Assembly (NCBI GenBank): GCA_947652115.1
Contig: OX393572.1
Coordinates: 9,374,611 to 9,438,610 of the forward strand
Reading direction: 5' to 3'
DNA: 64,000 bases
Source of the DNA: Blastomussa wellsi
Lineage: Eukaryota; Cnidaria; Anthozoa; Scleractinia; Plerogyridae
The stretch's first letter is position 1. The number at the start of each line of letters is the position of its first letter. The notes below the pieces were generated by a model. The model saw nothing but the letters and a program-made list of their open reading frames with translations, made no database searches and had not been told where the DNA came from. The translations under genes and the position numbers were made by a program. Shown piece after piece: positions 49,531 to 58,903 of the stretch.

Positions 49531-50901
49531 CAGCGTTCGTACACGTTGTACAGGACGGCTTTGTTGGCGTCGACTTCTATAGGTTTTCGAATTCGCGTAC
49601 ACCACGACGGTGATGTTGACTCCGGGATTGGCACCAAAATTCAGGACCAGCTACACCTCTCCGCTCTGTTTGGGATTCAACACGGGACTGTCCAAACATC
49701 CGTTGGCCGCGTTGTCAAATACGAACAGCGTGCTGTTCCTGCCTTGTCCCCATTCCTCGCTCCTCACCATGTTTCCTTTCTTTCGGCACAAACACCCCGT
49801 GGCTTGCAGGAACCTGAAGTATCCTCTCAGATCCTTGCTGTCGTCGTCGTCGTGCACCAGTTCCAACGTCTCGTACGGGTACTCTTCTCCTCTCACCAAT
49901 TGCCGAATGCTTCTCAAACCGAATTTCTGGAAATTGAAGGGGTTGGTGGCTAACGTACCGGTGAAAGCCGCCGTCGACACCATACCCACCACCCAGCGAT
50001 TGGGGATGCGTCCTTGAAATAGGTTGTTGATCTCGAAGCGTTGTCGGTTGCCTTGCATGTCGCATCTCACTGTGGTGTAGCTGACAGGTTTCCTGGTCGT
50101 TCTCTGCTTGTTTTCCAATTCCAAGTACACGGAGTCTCAGTTGACAGAGGTACCGTCTGACTTTGACGTCTTGGCTGGTGAGTCGAGCCGCAGCTTGCCA
50201 TGCGACACCCACGGTGAACAGATCTGGGTTGTTGAAGTACATCTTGATCTGGAGTTGCACGCCTGGCACCAAGACTCCATGTGAAACACTTCGTTGTGGG
50301 GCGTGAACCGCAACACGTGCACGGTACCTCCCAGGTACTTGGCTCTTTCGGCTTTCAGGGCTTTCACGGTTTCTTGTTGAGTGGTCGACAGAGCCTCGAA
50401 GGCGGCGTGAGGCGCGGCATCGTCCAGGTTGTTAGCCGTCAACGTGTTGGGACAGTCGATACCGTTGTACCAGCCTTGAGGTTTCAAGATGGTGTTGCTG
50501 TCGTCTCTGTCGTGGTTCAGCAACGTTTCGAGGTAGGCTTTGCAATGGTACGTGTCGTTCTGAGGGCTGATCAAGGTTCCGTTAAGTTTGACGTTGATCT
50601 GTTTGAACAAGGTGTGCGCCAAGTTTTTGACAGGAAACACGTTGTCTGCCGCTGCGTAATTGGCACCGTCCGCTGCTTTCTTCAACCTCAATTCCACTTC
50701 GAAGTAACTGCTACTCAAATCGATGTAATCTTCTTGCGGATCGACCTGAAAGTCCACGGGGTTGATCCCTGTGGTAAAGGTCTGGATGGGCACCATGCGA
50801 AAACTGGAGATGCTGACATCAGTGGGTGGGACGCGGAACAGATCCAATTGCGGATTGGACACGCCCGCCGATCCGTTCAAAGGCACGAGATCTGTCATCA
50901 T
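49530..50901 (-). pseudogene. Type B major capsid protein (F54H12.2-like)
   Basis: The start at 50901 (ATGATGA overlap with the upstream stop) gives MTDLVPLNGSAGVSNPQLDL. Conserved parts are FQVDPQEDYIDLSSSYFEVE, LFKQINVKLNGTLISPQNDT, VHVLRFTPHNEVFHM, NNLFQGRIPNRWVVGMVS, RGEEYPYETLELVHDDD, FVFDNAANGCLDSPVLNP and NPGVNITVVVYA. It is open to about 50275, then has shifts and stops. About 455 residues. The family is known as F54H12.2-like in invertebrate genomes; a double jelly-roll capsid fold is inferred. Confidence 0.65.
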
Positions 50902-51089
50902 CTTCGTTTCCGTTGACGTCTGGGAATGAATGTACCTCCGCGTTGACGTCGCTTTTTTATAGGATACTGTCGCTGTAGTTGTTTCACCACGTAAGTCCAA
51001 GGTAATCGAGTGGTGCCGGACCAAAGCGTCCCACCTCGTTGACTTATTTTCCTTATCCGTTTCACGCGTCTGGAATAGATAGGATTCAT
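50898..51089 (-). CDS. Type B 63-residue basic protein with Gly-Gly sites
   Basis: The ATG at 51089 overlaps the upstream stop (TGATG) and the stop overlaps the capsid start. Arg-rich, with ISQRGGTLWSG and RRQRGGTFIPRRQ, two adenain-like Gly-Gly sites. Probably a core or scaffold peptide cleaved on maturation (inference). Confidence 0.5.
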   Translation of the reverse strand: MNPIYSRRVKRIRKISQRGGTLWSGTTRLPWTYVVKQLQRQYPIKKRRQRGGTFIPRRQRKRR

Positions 51090-51313
51090 CACGAACCAAT
51101 CAAATCGTTAATGCCTCTCTTGAGTCTCTTGGTGGCTTCTCTCTTGGCTCCTCTCTTGGCTCCAGTGACGGCAGCAGAAATGTTGACGGGTAGACCCAAC
51201 GGACCCCTTTTTAAACCTCGCCAACCTTCTCGGGCGCTGGCGGAAAGTATGTCTTTGAAGAAACTGGTGCCGTCTTGGTCGTGTACGTAGCGCGTCAAAC
51301 TACCTCCTCTCAT
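51089..51313 (-). CDS. Type B 74-residue protein, possible pVI-like or internal protein
   Basis: The ATG at 51313 overlaps the upstream stop (ATGA). It begins MRGGSLTRYVHDQDGTSFFK, then amphipathic REGWRGLKRGPLGLPVN and a basic helix GAKRGAKREATKRLKRGIND. The early Gly-Gly and amphipathic segment recall adenovirus internal proteins. Intact frame. Function inferred only from composition. Confidence 0.45.
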   Translation of the reverse strand: MRGGSLTRYVHDQDGTSFFKDILSASAREGWRGLKRGPLGLPVNISAAVTGAKRGAKREATKRLKRGINDLIGS

Positions 51314-52309
51314 TCTCGTTTGAAATGCAACATGAAGAGGGTCCTCCCTTCACCGAATTTCGTAAGGGTTCCGTTCCTCTCGGACACTTGTGTCTCGATA
51401 ATGTCCAACGTGTCCTTGCGCACTGGAATATATTGTGCGTGGAGAGGTTCGAAGTAGGCGTTGCCTCGTCCTTTTCTCACGTAGTTGACTTCTCGCAACA
51501 GATCGGTGACTTGATCGCCCACCACGGAACTCTGTGCCACGTCCGAGTACACGATCAACGAACGCGATGCCTCTCCTATCACTTTTTGAAAGGCTCTATT
51601 GAAGTTGACGAATCGCCAATTGCACAAGCAACTCAAGGCGCCAGAATGAGGCCTCTTCTCCATCTTCTTTGGGTACGTCTGCAGGATTGGGTATCTGGGT
51701 GGTGTAGTGTTCCTCCTTCAGGTTTGGTCCGAGCACGATATCTCCGTTCTCTTCTCTCTTGACCCAATCCATGTAAAAAGCCAACTTTTCGTTGACCATC
51801 ATTTTGAAAACAGCTTCGGCATAGAGAATGTTCAACTGGGAATTGTCCAACAGCAACTCGTCTCCTTCCCACGTGAAAGTGTATTCCAATTTCGTTTGAT
51901 TCGTCTGATCCTGTATCAAGTCATTGTGGCTGCGTTTAGAATTGGTCACTTGATCAAACTTGAAAATCAAGGCTTTCACGAAACTGAGACCGTCCACGAT
52001 GTTCTCGTTATAAAGGATGTCGTGAAACGTCAAATCTGTCGATCATTCTTCCAACTTCAACTTAATTCCGCCAACTTTCGTTTTGGCCGACAACTTGACA
52101 CTCAGGAGAGGACTGTTCAAGGATTTGAATTACGTCAAGTTGATCTTGGCATCGGGTAAGGAAATGCTGCTTAATCCCACTTTCCAACCTTGTCCTTCCA
52201 AACGAATGGGGTTGGGCAGTCGCACTTTGAAGTGATTGTTCGTGTTCTTGGGATATTCGCGGCGACTGCTGTCGCTGGGTAACGTGAGGTAAAACTCTTC
52301 ACCAGGCAT
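51310..52309 (-). pseudogene. Type B penton-like protein, paralogue 2
   Basis: The ATG at 52309 overlaps the stop of paralogue 1. It reads MPGEEFYLTLPSDSSRREYP, RLPNPIRLEGQGWKVGLSSI, stops at about 52130 and 52041, then FTWEGDELLLDNSQLNI and, after a shift at about 51620, SLIVYSDVAQSSVVGDQV and YIPVRKDTLDIIETQVSE. About 330 residues. The N-terminal FYLTLPSxxS and the pattern LPNPIxLEGxxWKVGL are typical of this F54H12-associated family. Minor capsid (penton or fibre) role inferred. Confidence 0.55.
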
Positions 52310-53198
52310 ACTTGAAATGTAACGTCACCACGGTGTTCCCGGTTTCGAAGTGAACGTCAGTGTCGTCTTCCTCTTTCACGACGATCTCGATAATGTCCAA
52401 GAATTCTCCGGGTACGGGCATATATCGAACGTGTTGCATCTCGTAGCCGCGTTGTTCCAGGGAGTACGCAATGTCCCCCAAGAGATTCGTCATGCGTACG
52501 CCCACGGGGATGCTTTTCACCACGCTGGAGTGTACGAACAGTCGGCGTCGATTGGACCCGACGGCTCCTTCGTAACTTTCTTCCAGGTACAAAAACACCC
52601 AATTGCAGAAACAGCTCAACTGGAGGGCATCGTTGTCCACTTTGTAAAATTCGTCGTTGCCTTCCACAATGTCTGTGGTATCGGGCACAGTGTCGTCAGG
52701 AAAGTCTTTGCGCAAATGGTCGCCCAGTACGTAGACGGGAGCATCGGGAGGGCCCGTCACCTTGATCCATCCCATGTCTTGGGCCAAGTGAAATCCCACG
52801 AACACGGCCGGGTAACGATTGGCGTCCCCAGTGAACGTTTCGCTGTTGTCCAAGACGAGTTCGTCTTGGTCGGACACAAGTCGGCTGTAAAATTTCTCTC
52901 CACCGTCTCGTCCTAGTTCAGAGCCCGCCACATCGATGTCTTGCAACGTCTTGTAGTAGAGACGTCTCACGGCTTGCACGAGTTGGGTACCGCTGTTGAT
53001 GTTGGGGTGCAGCCGTTCCAGATCGTCACGCGTCATCTCCAACGTCGTGCCGTCCACACCGGCGTAAGTTCCGTCACCATACTTCAAGTTCCACTTGAAA
53101 CGGAACAAGAAGGGATCTGTCATGTCCAGTCGACGGGGCACTTTGGGTACGTGAATGTCTGTCATGCCCACTTTCCAACCGGGTTCCTTGAACTGCAT
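52299..53198 (-). CDS. Type B penton-like protein, paralogue 1 (N-terminus lost)
   Basis: A 299-residue open frame: MQFKEPGWKVGMTDIHVPKV, YAGVDGTTLEMTRDDLERLH, HSSVVKSIPVGVRMTNLLGD, QHVRYMPVPGEFLDIIEIVV. It parallels paralogue 2 residue by residue (VYSDVAQSSVVGDQVTDLL against VHSSVVKSIPVGVRMTNLL). The first 25 residues or so are missing because a deletion fused this gene to the integrase: codons upstream of the ATG still match the family but run into integrase sequence. The largest undamaged frame in element B. Confidence 0.6.
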   Translation of the reverse strand: MQFKEPGWKVGMTDIHVPKVPRRLDMTDPFLFRFKWNLKYGDGTYAGVDGTTLEMTRDDLERLHPNINSGTQLVQAVRRLYYKTLQDIDVAGSELGRDGGEKFYSRLVSDQDELVLDNSETFTGDANRYPAVFVGFHLAQDMGWIKVTGPPDAPVYVLGDHLRKDFPDDTVPDTTDIVEGNDEFYKVDNDALQLSCFCNWVFLYLEESYEGAVGSNRRRLFVHSSVVKSIPVGVRMTNLLGDIAYSLEQRGYEMQHVRYMPVPGEFLDIIEIVVKEEDDTDVHFETGNTVVTLHFKYAW

Positions 53199-53217
53199 CA
53201 GGTACGGCAGTCTGTTC

Positions 53218-53766
53218 TCAAAACGGTTTGTACATGCGTTCCTTCAAGGTGCGGTTGAACCTCTCGACGATGCTGGCTTTGGTGTCTCCAGCAGTGGAAA
53301 AGTGATGAATGCCTTTACGTTTCTTAAACTCTGCATAGGTCTTGTTGTAAAATTCTCTACCGTCGTCCGTCTGCAAATTGACGGGTTTTCTGCCTTTGGC
53401 TCGCTTCAAGATCTTGGCGAAGGCTTCTGTCACGGCTTTCCCAGTTTTGTTTTTGACTGGTTCCACCCACGCGTACTTGGAAAGAGCGTCCACGACCGTC
53501 AACAGGTACCTGCACCCTTTGTTTTCTCTCTTGATGTTTTGCACCTCGATCAGGTCGGCTACCCACTGCTCGTCGATACCGAACACCAACACGGGGAAGG
53601 TGGGGTAACGTCTCCTTCTGGGTTTGTGTAACGTGTACCCGAGTTCCGTTTCCAAGAGTTTCTTGACTTCGTTCGGGTCGAGTCGGTTGGCTCTGGCGAA
53701 CCGATGCACGCCTCCCAAACTGCCTGGTTTGGAAGGATCGACGTAGTCCTGCAACGCTCGTTTCAT
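53218..53766 (-). pseudogene. Type B DDE integrase (F54H12.3-like), C-terminally truncated
   Basis: The first ATG at 53766 forms an ATGA overlap with the upstream gene. It has GSLGGVHRFARANRL, then the catalytic core with Asp in DEQWVADLIEVQNI, Asp in LQTDDGREFYNKTY and Glu in KASIVERFNRTLKE. All three catalytic residues are present, but about 130 C-terminal residues are gone: the frame stops at 53218 just after the Glu helix, at the fusion with paralogue 1. Without the C-terminal domain it would not be functional. Confidence 0.75.
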
Positions 53767-54059
53767 GTCGGCGTCGCCAGAATGGTGGTCAGTCGTACCA
53801 TGCAATCCTGTACCAGGTCTTCACGTTGCGTCAACAGACAGCTGAACCAATCGAATGCGTTGGGCTGGTACCCCAACCACATTATGTACACGGCGAAACG
53901 AAAGGGTTTGTCGACGACTTCGGCATCGTCGAATACATTCAAGGGTCCCTCGGGATCGGGATCTAAGGGAACCGTGATCCCTCGCCCGTATTTGAGATAG
54001 ACGCGTCGACACACGTCTTTCACCCAACACCAGTACGCTTCGCTATTCATGACTCGCAT
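53763..54059 (-). CDS. Type B 98-residue protein upstream of the integrase
   Basis: Intact frame, ATG at 54059 (MRVMNSEAYWCWVKDVCRRV), with PLDPDPEGPLNVFDDAEVVD and FAVYIMWLGYQPNAFDWFS. Stop overlaps the integrase ATG. I do not recognise it. It could be the first gene of the minus-strand chain, as upstream sequence (54060-54260) has no clear gene. Confidence 0.4.
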   Translation of the reverse strand: MRVMNSEAYWCWVKDVCRRVYLKYGRGITVPLDPDPEGPLNVFDDAEVVDKPFRFAVYIMWLGYQPNAFDWFSCLLTQREDLVQDCMVRLTTILATPT

Positions 54060-54261
54060 GAAGACAACAGGGTAAAAAATACACTTTTATTATTTGCAAA
54101 AAGGCAGTCTTGATGTAGCAACACCCTATGTCGTTACAACACGATCTAAATTCTCTTAATTCTGTAGAGTTCAAGTCCATGTCGATCGCCTCTAAAGCGT
54201 CCTATTCTTCTCTGCAAATGTTACATCCGTAGTCGCGCATTAGGGTCCTCGTCTTGTCGAA

Positions 54262-54681
54262 CTAGAATTCGCTCGTCTCTCTTTCTCTTTCCAACAGTCT
54301 TGCGAGTTTGTCACACAGTCGTTTGTAATCGTAGGTGTCCTCCTCCTTCAGATCGAAGGGGTTCACTATATCGGCCTCGATCAGATCGCGTGCCATCGTC
54401 AAACAACCGAAGAGAGATTCCAGGGCGTGCACGGTAGAGAACGGCAGAGCGACCTCGTCGCCGGTCACGATCGCGGCGTCACCTTCCAAATCGGGCTCTT
54501 CGCAGATCACGAATTTGTTTTGCGCGTGATGATACTCGAACCATTTGTGACTGAACAAGTACACGTCGTCCATCCCTTTCACAAAATCCCAATGTTTGTC
54601 GAACCAGTCGGGGTTCTGCATTTTCAATCGTTCCTCGGTCAGTTCGTAGTGACTCAACGGAATGTGAAAAATGTCGAACAA
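54262..54681 (-). CDS. Type B unknown acidic ORF without ATG
   Basis: A 139-codon open stretch (FDIFHIPLSHYELTEERLK, NPDWFDKHWDFVKGMDDVY, EALPFSTVHALESLF-like middle, ERERETSEF end). The first codon at 54681 is TTG; the first in-frame ATG is at about 54621. It lies divergently 8 bases from the polymerase start. Resembles the protease-like phrase order (LPL/Y...HW.FV) seen at 49290, so it may be a diverged protease relative, but the catalytic motifs are not clear. Confidence 0.35.
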   Translation of the reverse strand: MFDIFHIPLSHYELTEERLKMQNPDWFDKHWDFVKGMDDVYLFSHKWFEYHHAQNKFVICEEPDLEGDAAIVTGDEVALPFSTVHALESLFGCLTMARDLIEADIVNPFDLKEEDTYDYKRLCDKLARLLERERETSEF

Positions 54682-54689
54682 GAAGGCAG

Positions 54690-57600
54690 TTGCCAGACAA
54701 AAAGTCCATCGTCACCATTAAAAACGAGGACGAGTTATGCTGTGCCCGGACCATCGTCACCATGCGTGCCTACGCCTACGAGGGGAATGCGGGCCATGAC
54801 TACAAGAACCTGAGACAAGGTCGTCCCATCCAGACACGTTTGGCTAAGGACTTACACCGGCTTGCCGGTGTACCGGAAGGACCGTGCAGCATCGTGGAAC
54901 TCAAAAAGTTTCAAGCGGTTCTTCCGGACTATCAAATTAAAGTCATGTCCGTCGACCGACCCCACTGTATCGTCCTCTGCGGGACCACCTGCCCCCAAAC
55001 AGCTCCTCCTCGTCAAGGTCGACCACCACTACCATGGTTGCAACTCTTTCAGCGGGTTCCTGTCCAAGTCGTATTACTGCCACGACTGCGACAAGGCATA
55101 CAGCAATGAAGACATCGAAAATCATCCGTGTAAAGGCAAGTGGTGTCGGTCTTGCAAGAAGACCAAGTGCAAGGATTTCACTTCGGCCAAAACGTGGCTT
55201 CCTCCCGGTTCCTTTCCATCTCCTTCTCTTTCTTGTGACATCTGCCATCGTCGTTTCTTCGGACAGTCCTGCTTCTCTTCTCATCTGAAAGAAACCAAGA
55301 CGTGCCGTTGCTTGTGTGCTGTTCTGAAAAAGTGTCTGTCATGCCACAAGGTGTACGATGCAGCAGCCAAAGACAATAAAAGCAGAAAACGGTACACGCA
55401 CAAGTGCGGGTGGGACGTGTGCCCTTTCTGTGAAAAAGACGTGGAGCTGGCCTATCATCAGTGCTTCATTCAACCCTTGGACCCTGAGGAGGACGAGCCG
55501 AAATTAAAGAAGATACCATTGGCCGAAGTGGGTATTTGCCCCATCGCTGAGATGGACGAGGATGGACAGGCGTGGGTCGAGAAACCTCCCCCACTCTTTG
55601 TCTATGCAGACTACGAGGCTGTCACCGACGCCGACGGTGTGCAGACGCCCATCCTGGTCTGTATGGAAACCGAGGACGAGGACGACACCCTCACATTCTA
55701 CGGTACCAACTGTACGGAGGAGTTCGTGGAACATCTAGACAGTCTCAAGGTCGATGACTACGGCGACGAGCGCAGAGTCATGTGTGTGTTCCACAATTTC
55801 AAAGGCTATGACGGCATGTTCGTCCTACAATACTTGTATGCCACTCATCGTGCCGTGGAACAGCAGATATGTCTCGGAACCAAAGTCCTCTCCCTCTCGA
55901 CTGGGGACATCACCTTTAAAGACTCTCTCTGCTTTCTACCATTTCCACTCTCGGCCTTTCCAGACACCTTCGGAATCACGGAGCAACGCAAGGGCCTCTT
56001 CCCTCACTTTTTCAACACGCTGGCGAACCAGGACTACGAGAGACCCATGCCACCAGCTGCAACTTACGACCCTGAAGGCATGCCTGCCAAGGTGAAAGCT
56101 GCGTTCGAGGTGTGGTACGCTGACAAGGTCGGCAACAACTACAACTTCAATCTGAAAACCGAGATGAAAGCGTACTGCCTCTCGAACGTGAAACTACCCA
56201 AGGCAGGCTGTCAAAAGTTCCAGGAGGAGTTTGAAGAGAAAGCCGAGTTCAAGCCGGTGGAGAAGTGCATAACCATCGCCTCGGCCTGTAATCGCTACTG
56301 GCGAAAAAAAAACAGCTCCCCCACAACACCATCGCCGTAGAACCTCCTCGCGGCTGGCATGGCGCCACCTCCATCCAATCCATCAAGGCCCTCAAGTGGT
56401 TGGTTTGGGAAGAACGTCGCCTCCGGGTGCATACTCCATCCAACGATCCATAGGCTGACCGCATTCGACACGCCTTCAACGGTGGTGAAGTGCGCTTGTT
56501 CACCCCAACTCAATCGTACCTGGTGGATGGGTTTGATGCGAACACCAACACCGTCTACGAGTTGTACGGCTGCCTTTGGCGCGGGTGTCCCAAGTGCTAC
56601 CCGGATCGCAATCAAAAGAGCATCATGAGCGACTGCACCATTGCCAAAGAAAAAATCCTGTTCGAGCAAGGTTGTTACAATGTCACCGTCAAATGGGAGT
56701 GCGAGTGGGACCAAGATGTCAAGACCGTTGCGGACTTGCAAGCTTTCCTTTCTACCATCCACGTCGAGGGGCCGTTGCAACCGAGAGAGGCGTTCTTTGG
56801 CGGTAGAACCAACGCCGTCACCCTCTACTCGTCCGTGGGCAAGGCAGCCGGGGAGCAGATCAAGTACGTGGACGTCACGTCCCTCTATCCGTGTCAAGTA
56901 CGCCGAGTATCCTGTGGGTCATCCGACCATCGTCACACACCCGGAAGACCAAGACATCCACCACTACTTCGGCATGGCCAAGGTCACCATTCAGCCTCCG
57001 TACGAGCTCTTCCACCCCGTGCTACCGTACCGGTGTGGAGGAAAGCTGGTCTTTCCTCTCTGCCGTTCGTGCGTCGAGACGGAGATGTTGAAACCTTTTG
57101 CAGACCGTTCTTGCATGTGTCAACACTCTCCCGAAGAACGAGAGATCACCGGTACGTGGTGTACGCCCGAGATCGTCAAGGCCGTCGAGATGGGGTACGT
57201 GGTCACTTACATCCACGAGGTGTGGCACTTTCCCGCAGAAAAGCGCAAGACGGGGCTCTTTGCCAACTACGTCAAAACGTGGTTGAAGGCAAAACAAGCG
57301 TCCGCCGGCTATCCGCGTGATGTCACCACCCCGCAAGACCTTACATCCACGAGGTGTGGCACTTTCCCGCAGAACAGCGCAAGACGGGGCTCTTTGCCAA
57401 CTACGTCAAAACGTGGTTGAAGGCAAAACAAGCGTCCGCCGGCTATCCGCGTGATGTCACCACCCCGCAAGACCAATGCCAGTACGTGGAGCGGTACCTG
57501 GAGCGCGAGGGCATCTCCCTAAACCCAACCCTCATCACCAAGAACCCAGGACGAAAGGCCGCTGCCAGGCTCATGCTGAACTCATTCTGGGGAAAGTTCG

Positions 57601-58276
57601 GGGAGAAGCTCGAAAAGCCCACCACCGTTGCCATCTCGTCGCCTCCTTACCTCTTCCAAGCCATCACCAACCCGTTGTGGTACATTCACCAGATCCGGAT
57701 CTGCAACGAAGAGTTGTTGGAGGTCGTGTACTCCAATGTGGCCTCCCCTTGGATGACAACCTCGGCGACATGACCGACGAGATAGAAGACCATCTTTTTT
57801 CTAACGACTACATCGCCGAGTTCGTGTCGGGAGGCCCAAAAAACTATGACTACTCAACAGACCAGGGGCGCGTGTGCTGTAAGGTGCGTGGATTCCCGCT
57901 CAAATCAGTACGGGGATGGTCGCAGTTGAACTTCCACGTTCTGAAGCGAAACCTGTTGGAGGAGCTGACCGATCCTCAGGGAGAGCGTCGCGACGTGGAT
58001 GTCGTCAACCCTCACTTCTTCACGAGACATCCAACCACCAAACGCCTGAAAGTCATCCCGCGCACCAAGCAGTACGGGCTCTTGTTCGACAAACGCGTCG
58101 TGGACTTCCACACCTTCACGTCGTACCCGTACGGGTTCAAGCAGGCCTTGGATGCCAACGACGTGGAGATGGTACAGCTTCTCTGTGGCCTGCAACTAGT
58201 TTTTGCGCTTTGTCGTTCACAGCTGCTTGTGTATGCCAGCACACTTGTAAATAGTTTTCGTAGCATTTGTAAATAG
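54690..58276 (+). pseudogene. Type B protein-primed family B DNA polymerase (catalytic motif lost)
   Basis: The start at 54690 reads MPDKKSIVTIKNEDELCCAR. After a shift at about 54985 come an N-terminal zinc domain (CHDCDKAYSNEDIENHPC, CDICHRRFFGQSC, CGWDVCPFCEKD), exonuclease motif I FVYADYEAVTD, motif II VFHNFKGYDGMF and motif III YCLSNVKLPKAGC (Asn in place of the usual Asp). Breaks follow at about 56315, 56452 and 56895. Motif A VDVTSLYP and motif B LMLNSFWGKFGE are present, but the DTDS motif C segment is deleted at about 57750. A 133-bp tandem duplication sits before motif B. Ends with HFFTRHPTTKRLKVIPR and KQYGLLFDKRVVD. Confidence 0.8.
57208..57473 (+). repeat. 133-bp tandem duplication in the type B polymerase
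   Basis: The segment CTTACATCCACGAGGTGTGG at 57208 recurs at 57342, followed by near-identical sequence to CCCCGCAAGAC. The unit is about 133-134 bp, so it also shifts the frame. The two units differ at one base (AAAAGC against AACAGC), pointing to a recent event. Confidence 0.9.
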
Positions 58277-58514
58277 TTCCGGCGACAATGAGTCGGGGTG
58301 GCACCTCGATGATACCCTTTTCTACTCCTTTATGCTAGGTCAGGGATAAAAAACGTGAGTCGGTGGTAACCAATCCCCGAGGAGCGCCCCATCTAGCGAA
58401 AGGACTGGAAATTAATACGCTCCCTTGTGGAGTGGGGGACCGGAAAGCCATTACGTCATCTCGTTTCTAATTGGTTCCGCCGTATCGAGGCCGTGACGTC
58501 ATCTCGTTGCTGAT

Positions 58515-58897
58515 TGGTCCGTTCCACCTTCAGGCTGCCTCTACCCATATAGTGCCACGCTCCGCACCATTCTTCCTTTTTACAACATGGCCCCTTTACA
58601 GTCAGGACCTCTGCGCTCTACGCGTCTACGCAGTGACGTCATCCCGATTTGTATCGATTGGGTGCCCTGGAAATCGGTGAGACGGGTCCAGCTTCTCTGT
58701 TGAGGGCTGGGGCGCAGTTTTCCTCTCATGGGCGCCGCCATCTTGAATTCACAACTCGTGCTCTGATTGGTCCGCACAAGAACTAGGTCCGCTAAAAAGT
58801 TCGTAGATCGGCGGCTTTCTGATTGGTCGAGACCCGTCACGTGTGCTGTATGCTGCTCTCTCATTGGTTACGGGCCAAAGTGCCATGCCTTACTACT
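58515..58897 (-). repeat. Right terminal inverted repeat of element B
   Basis: The complement of 45051-45430, with CCAAT boxes (CTGATTGGTC), TGACGTCA at 58634-58641 and the terminal TTACTACT. The 240 bases inside it (58277-58514) contain two more ACGTCATCTCG motifs but no gene. The two repeats differ at several scattered positions, so the copy is not brand new. Confidence 0.85.
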
Positions 58898-58903
58898 CAA
58901 TTG

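Larger units (their letters stand above)
45051..58897. mobile_element. Element B: 13,847-bp type B Maverick/Polinton
   Basis: The ends are AGTAGTAAAGCATGGCAC on the left and its near-perfect complement GTGCCATGCCTTACTACT on the right (one mismatch). The element is flanked by a direct repeat CAATTG (45045-45050 and 58898-58903), and the uninterrupted target is present once at 34660 and similar loci. AG...CT ends, a 6-bp duplication and the gene set (polymerase, integrase, ATPase, protease, capsid proteins) match Mavericks. It landed in the anchored-protein gene of A-5. Its genes are now mostly pseudogenes. Confidence 0.92.

Noticed and set aside
50281..50916. Long plus-strand open frames at 50281-50916, 52350-52916 and 53155-53631
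   Set aside because: They are antisense shadows of the capsid, penton-like and integrase genes, favoured by the GC-rich codon use of element B.
54262..54681. A second complete protease gene in element B
   Set aside because: The phrase order is faintly similar to the protease, but I could not find a His-Asp-Cys set, and the frame lacks an ATG. Left as an unknown ORF.
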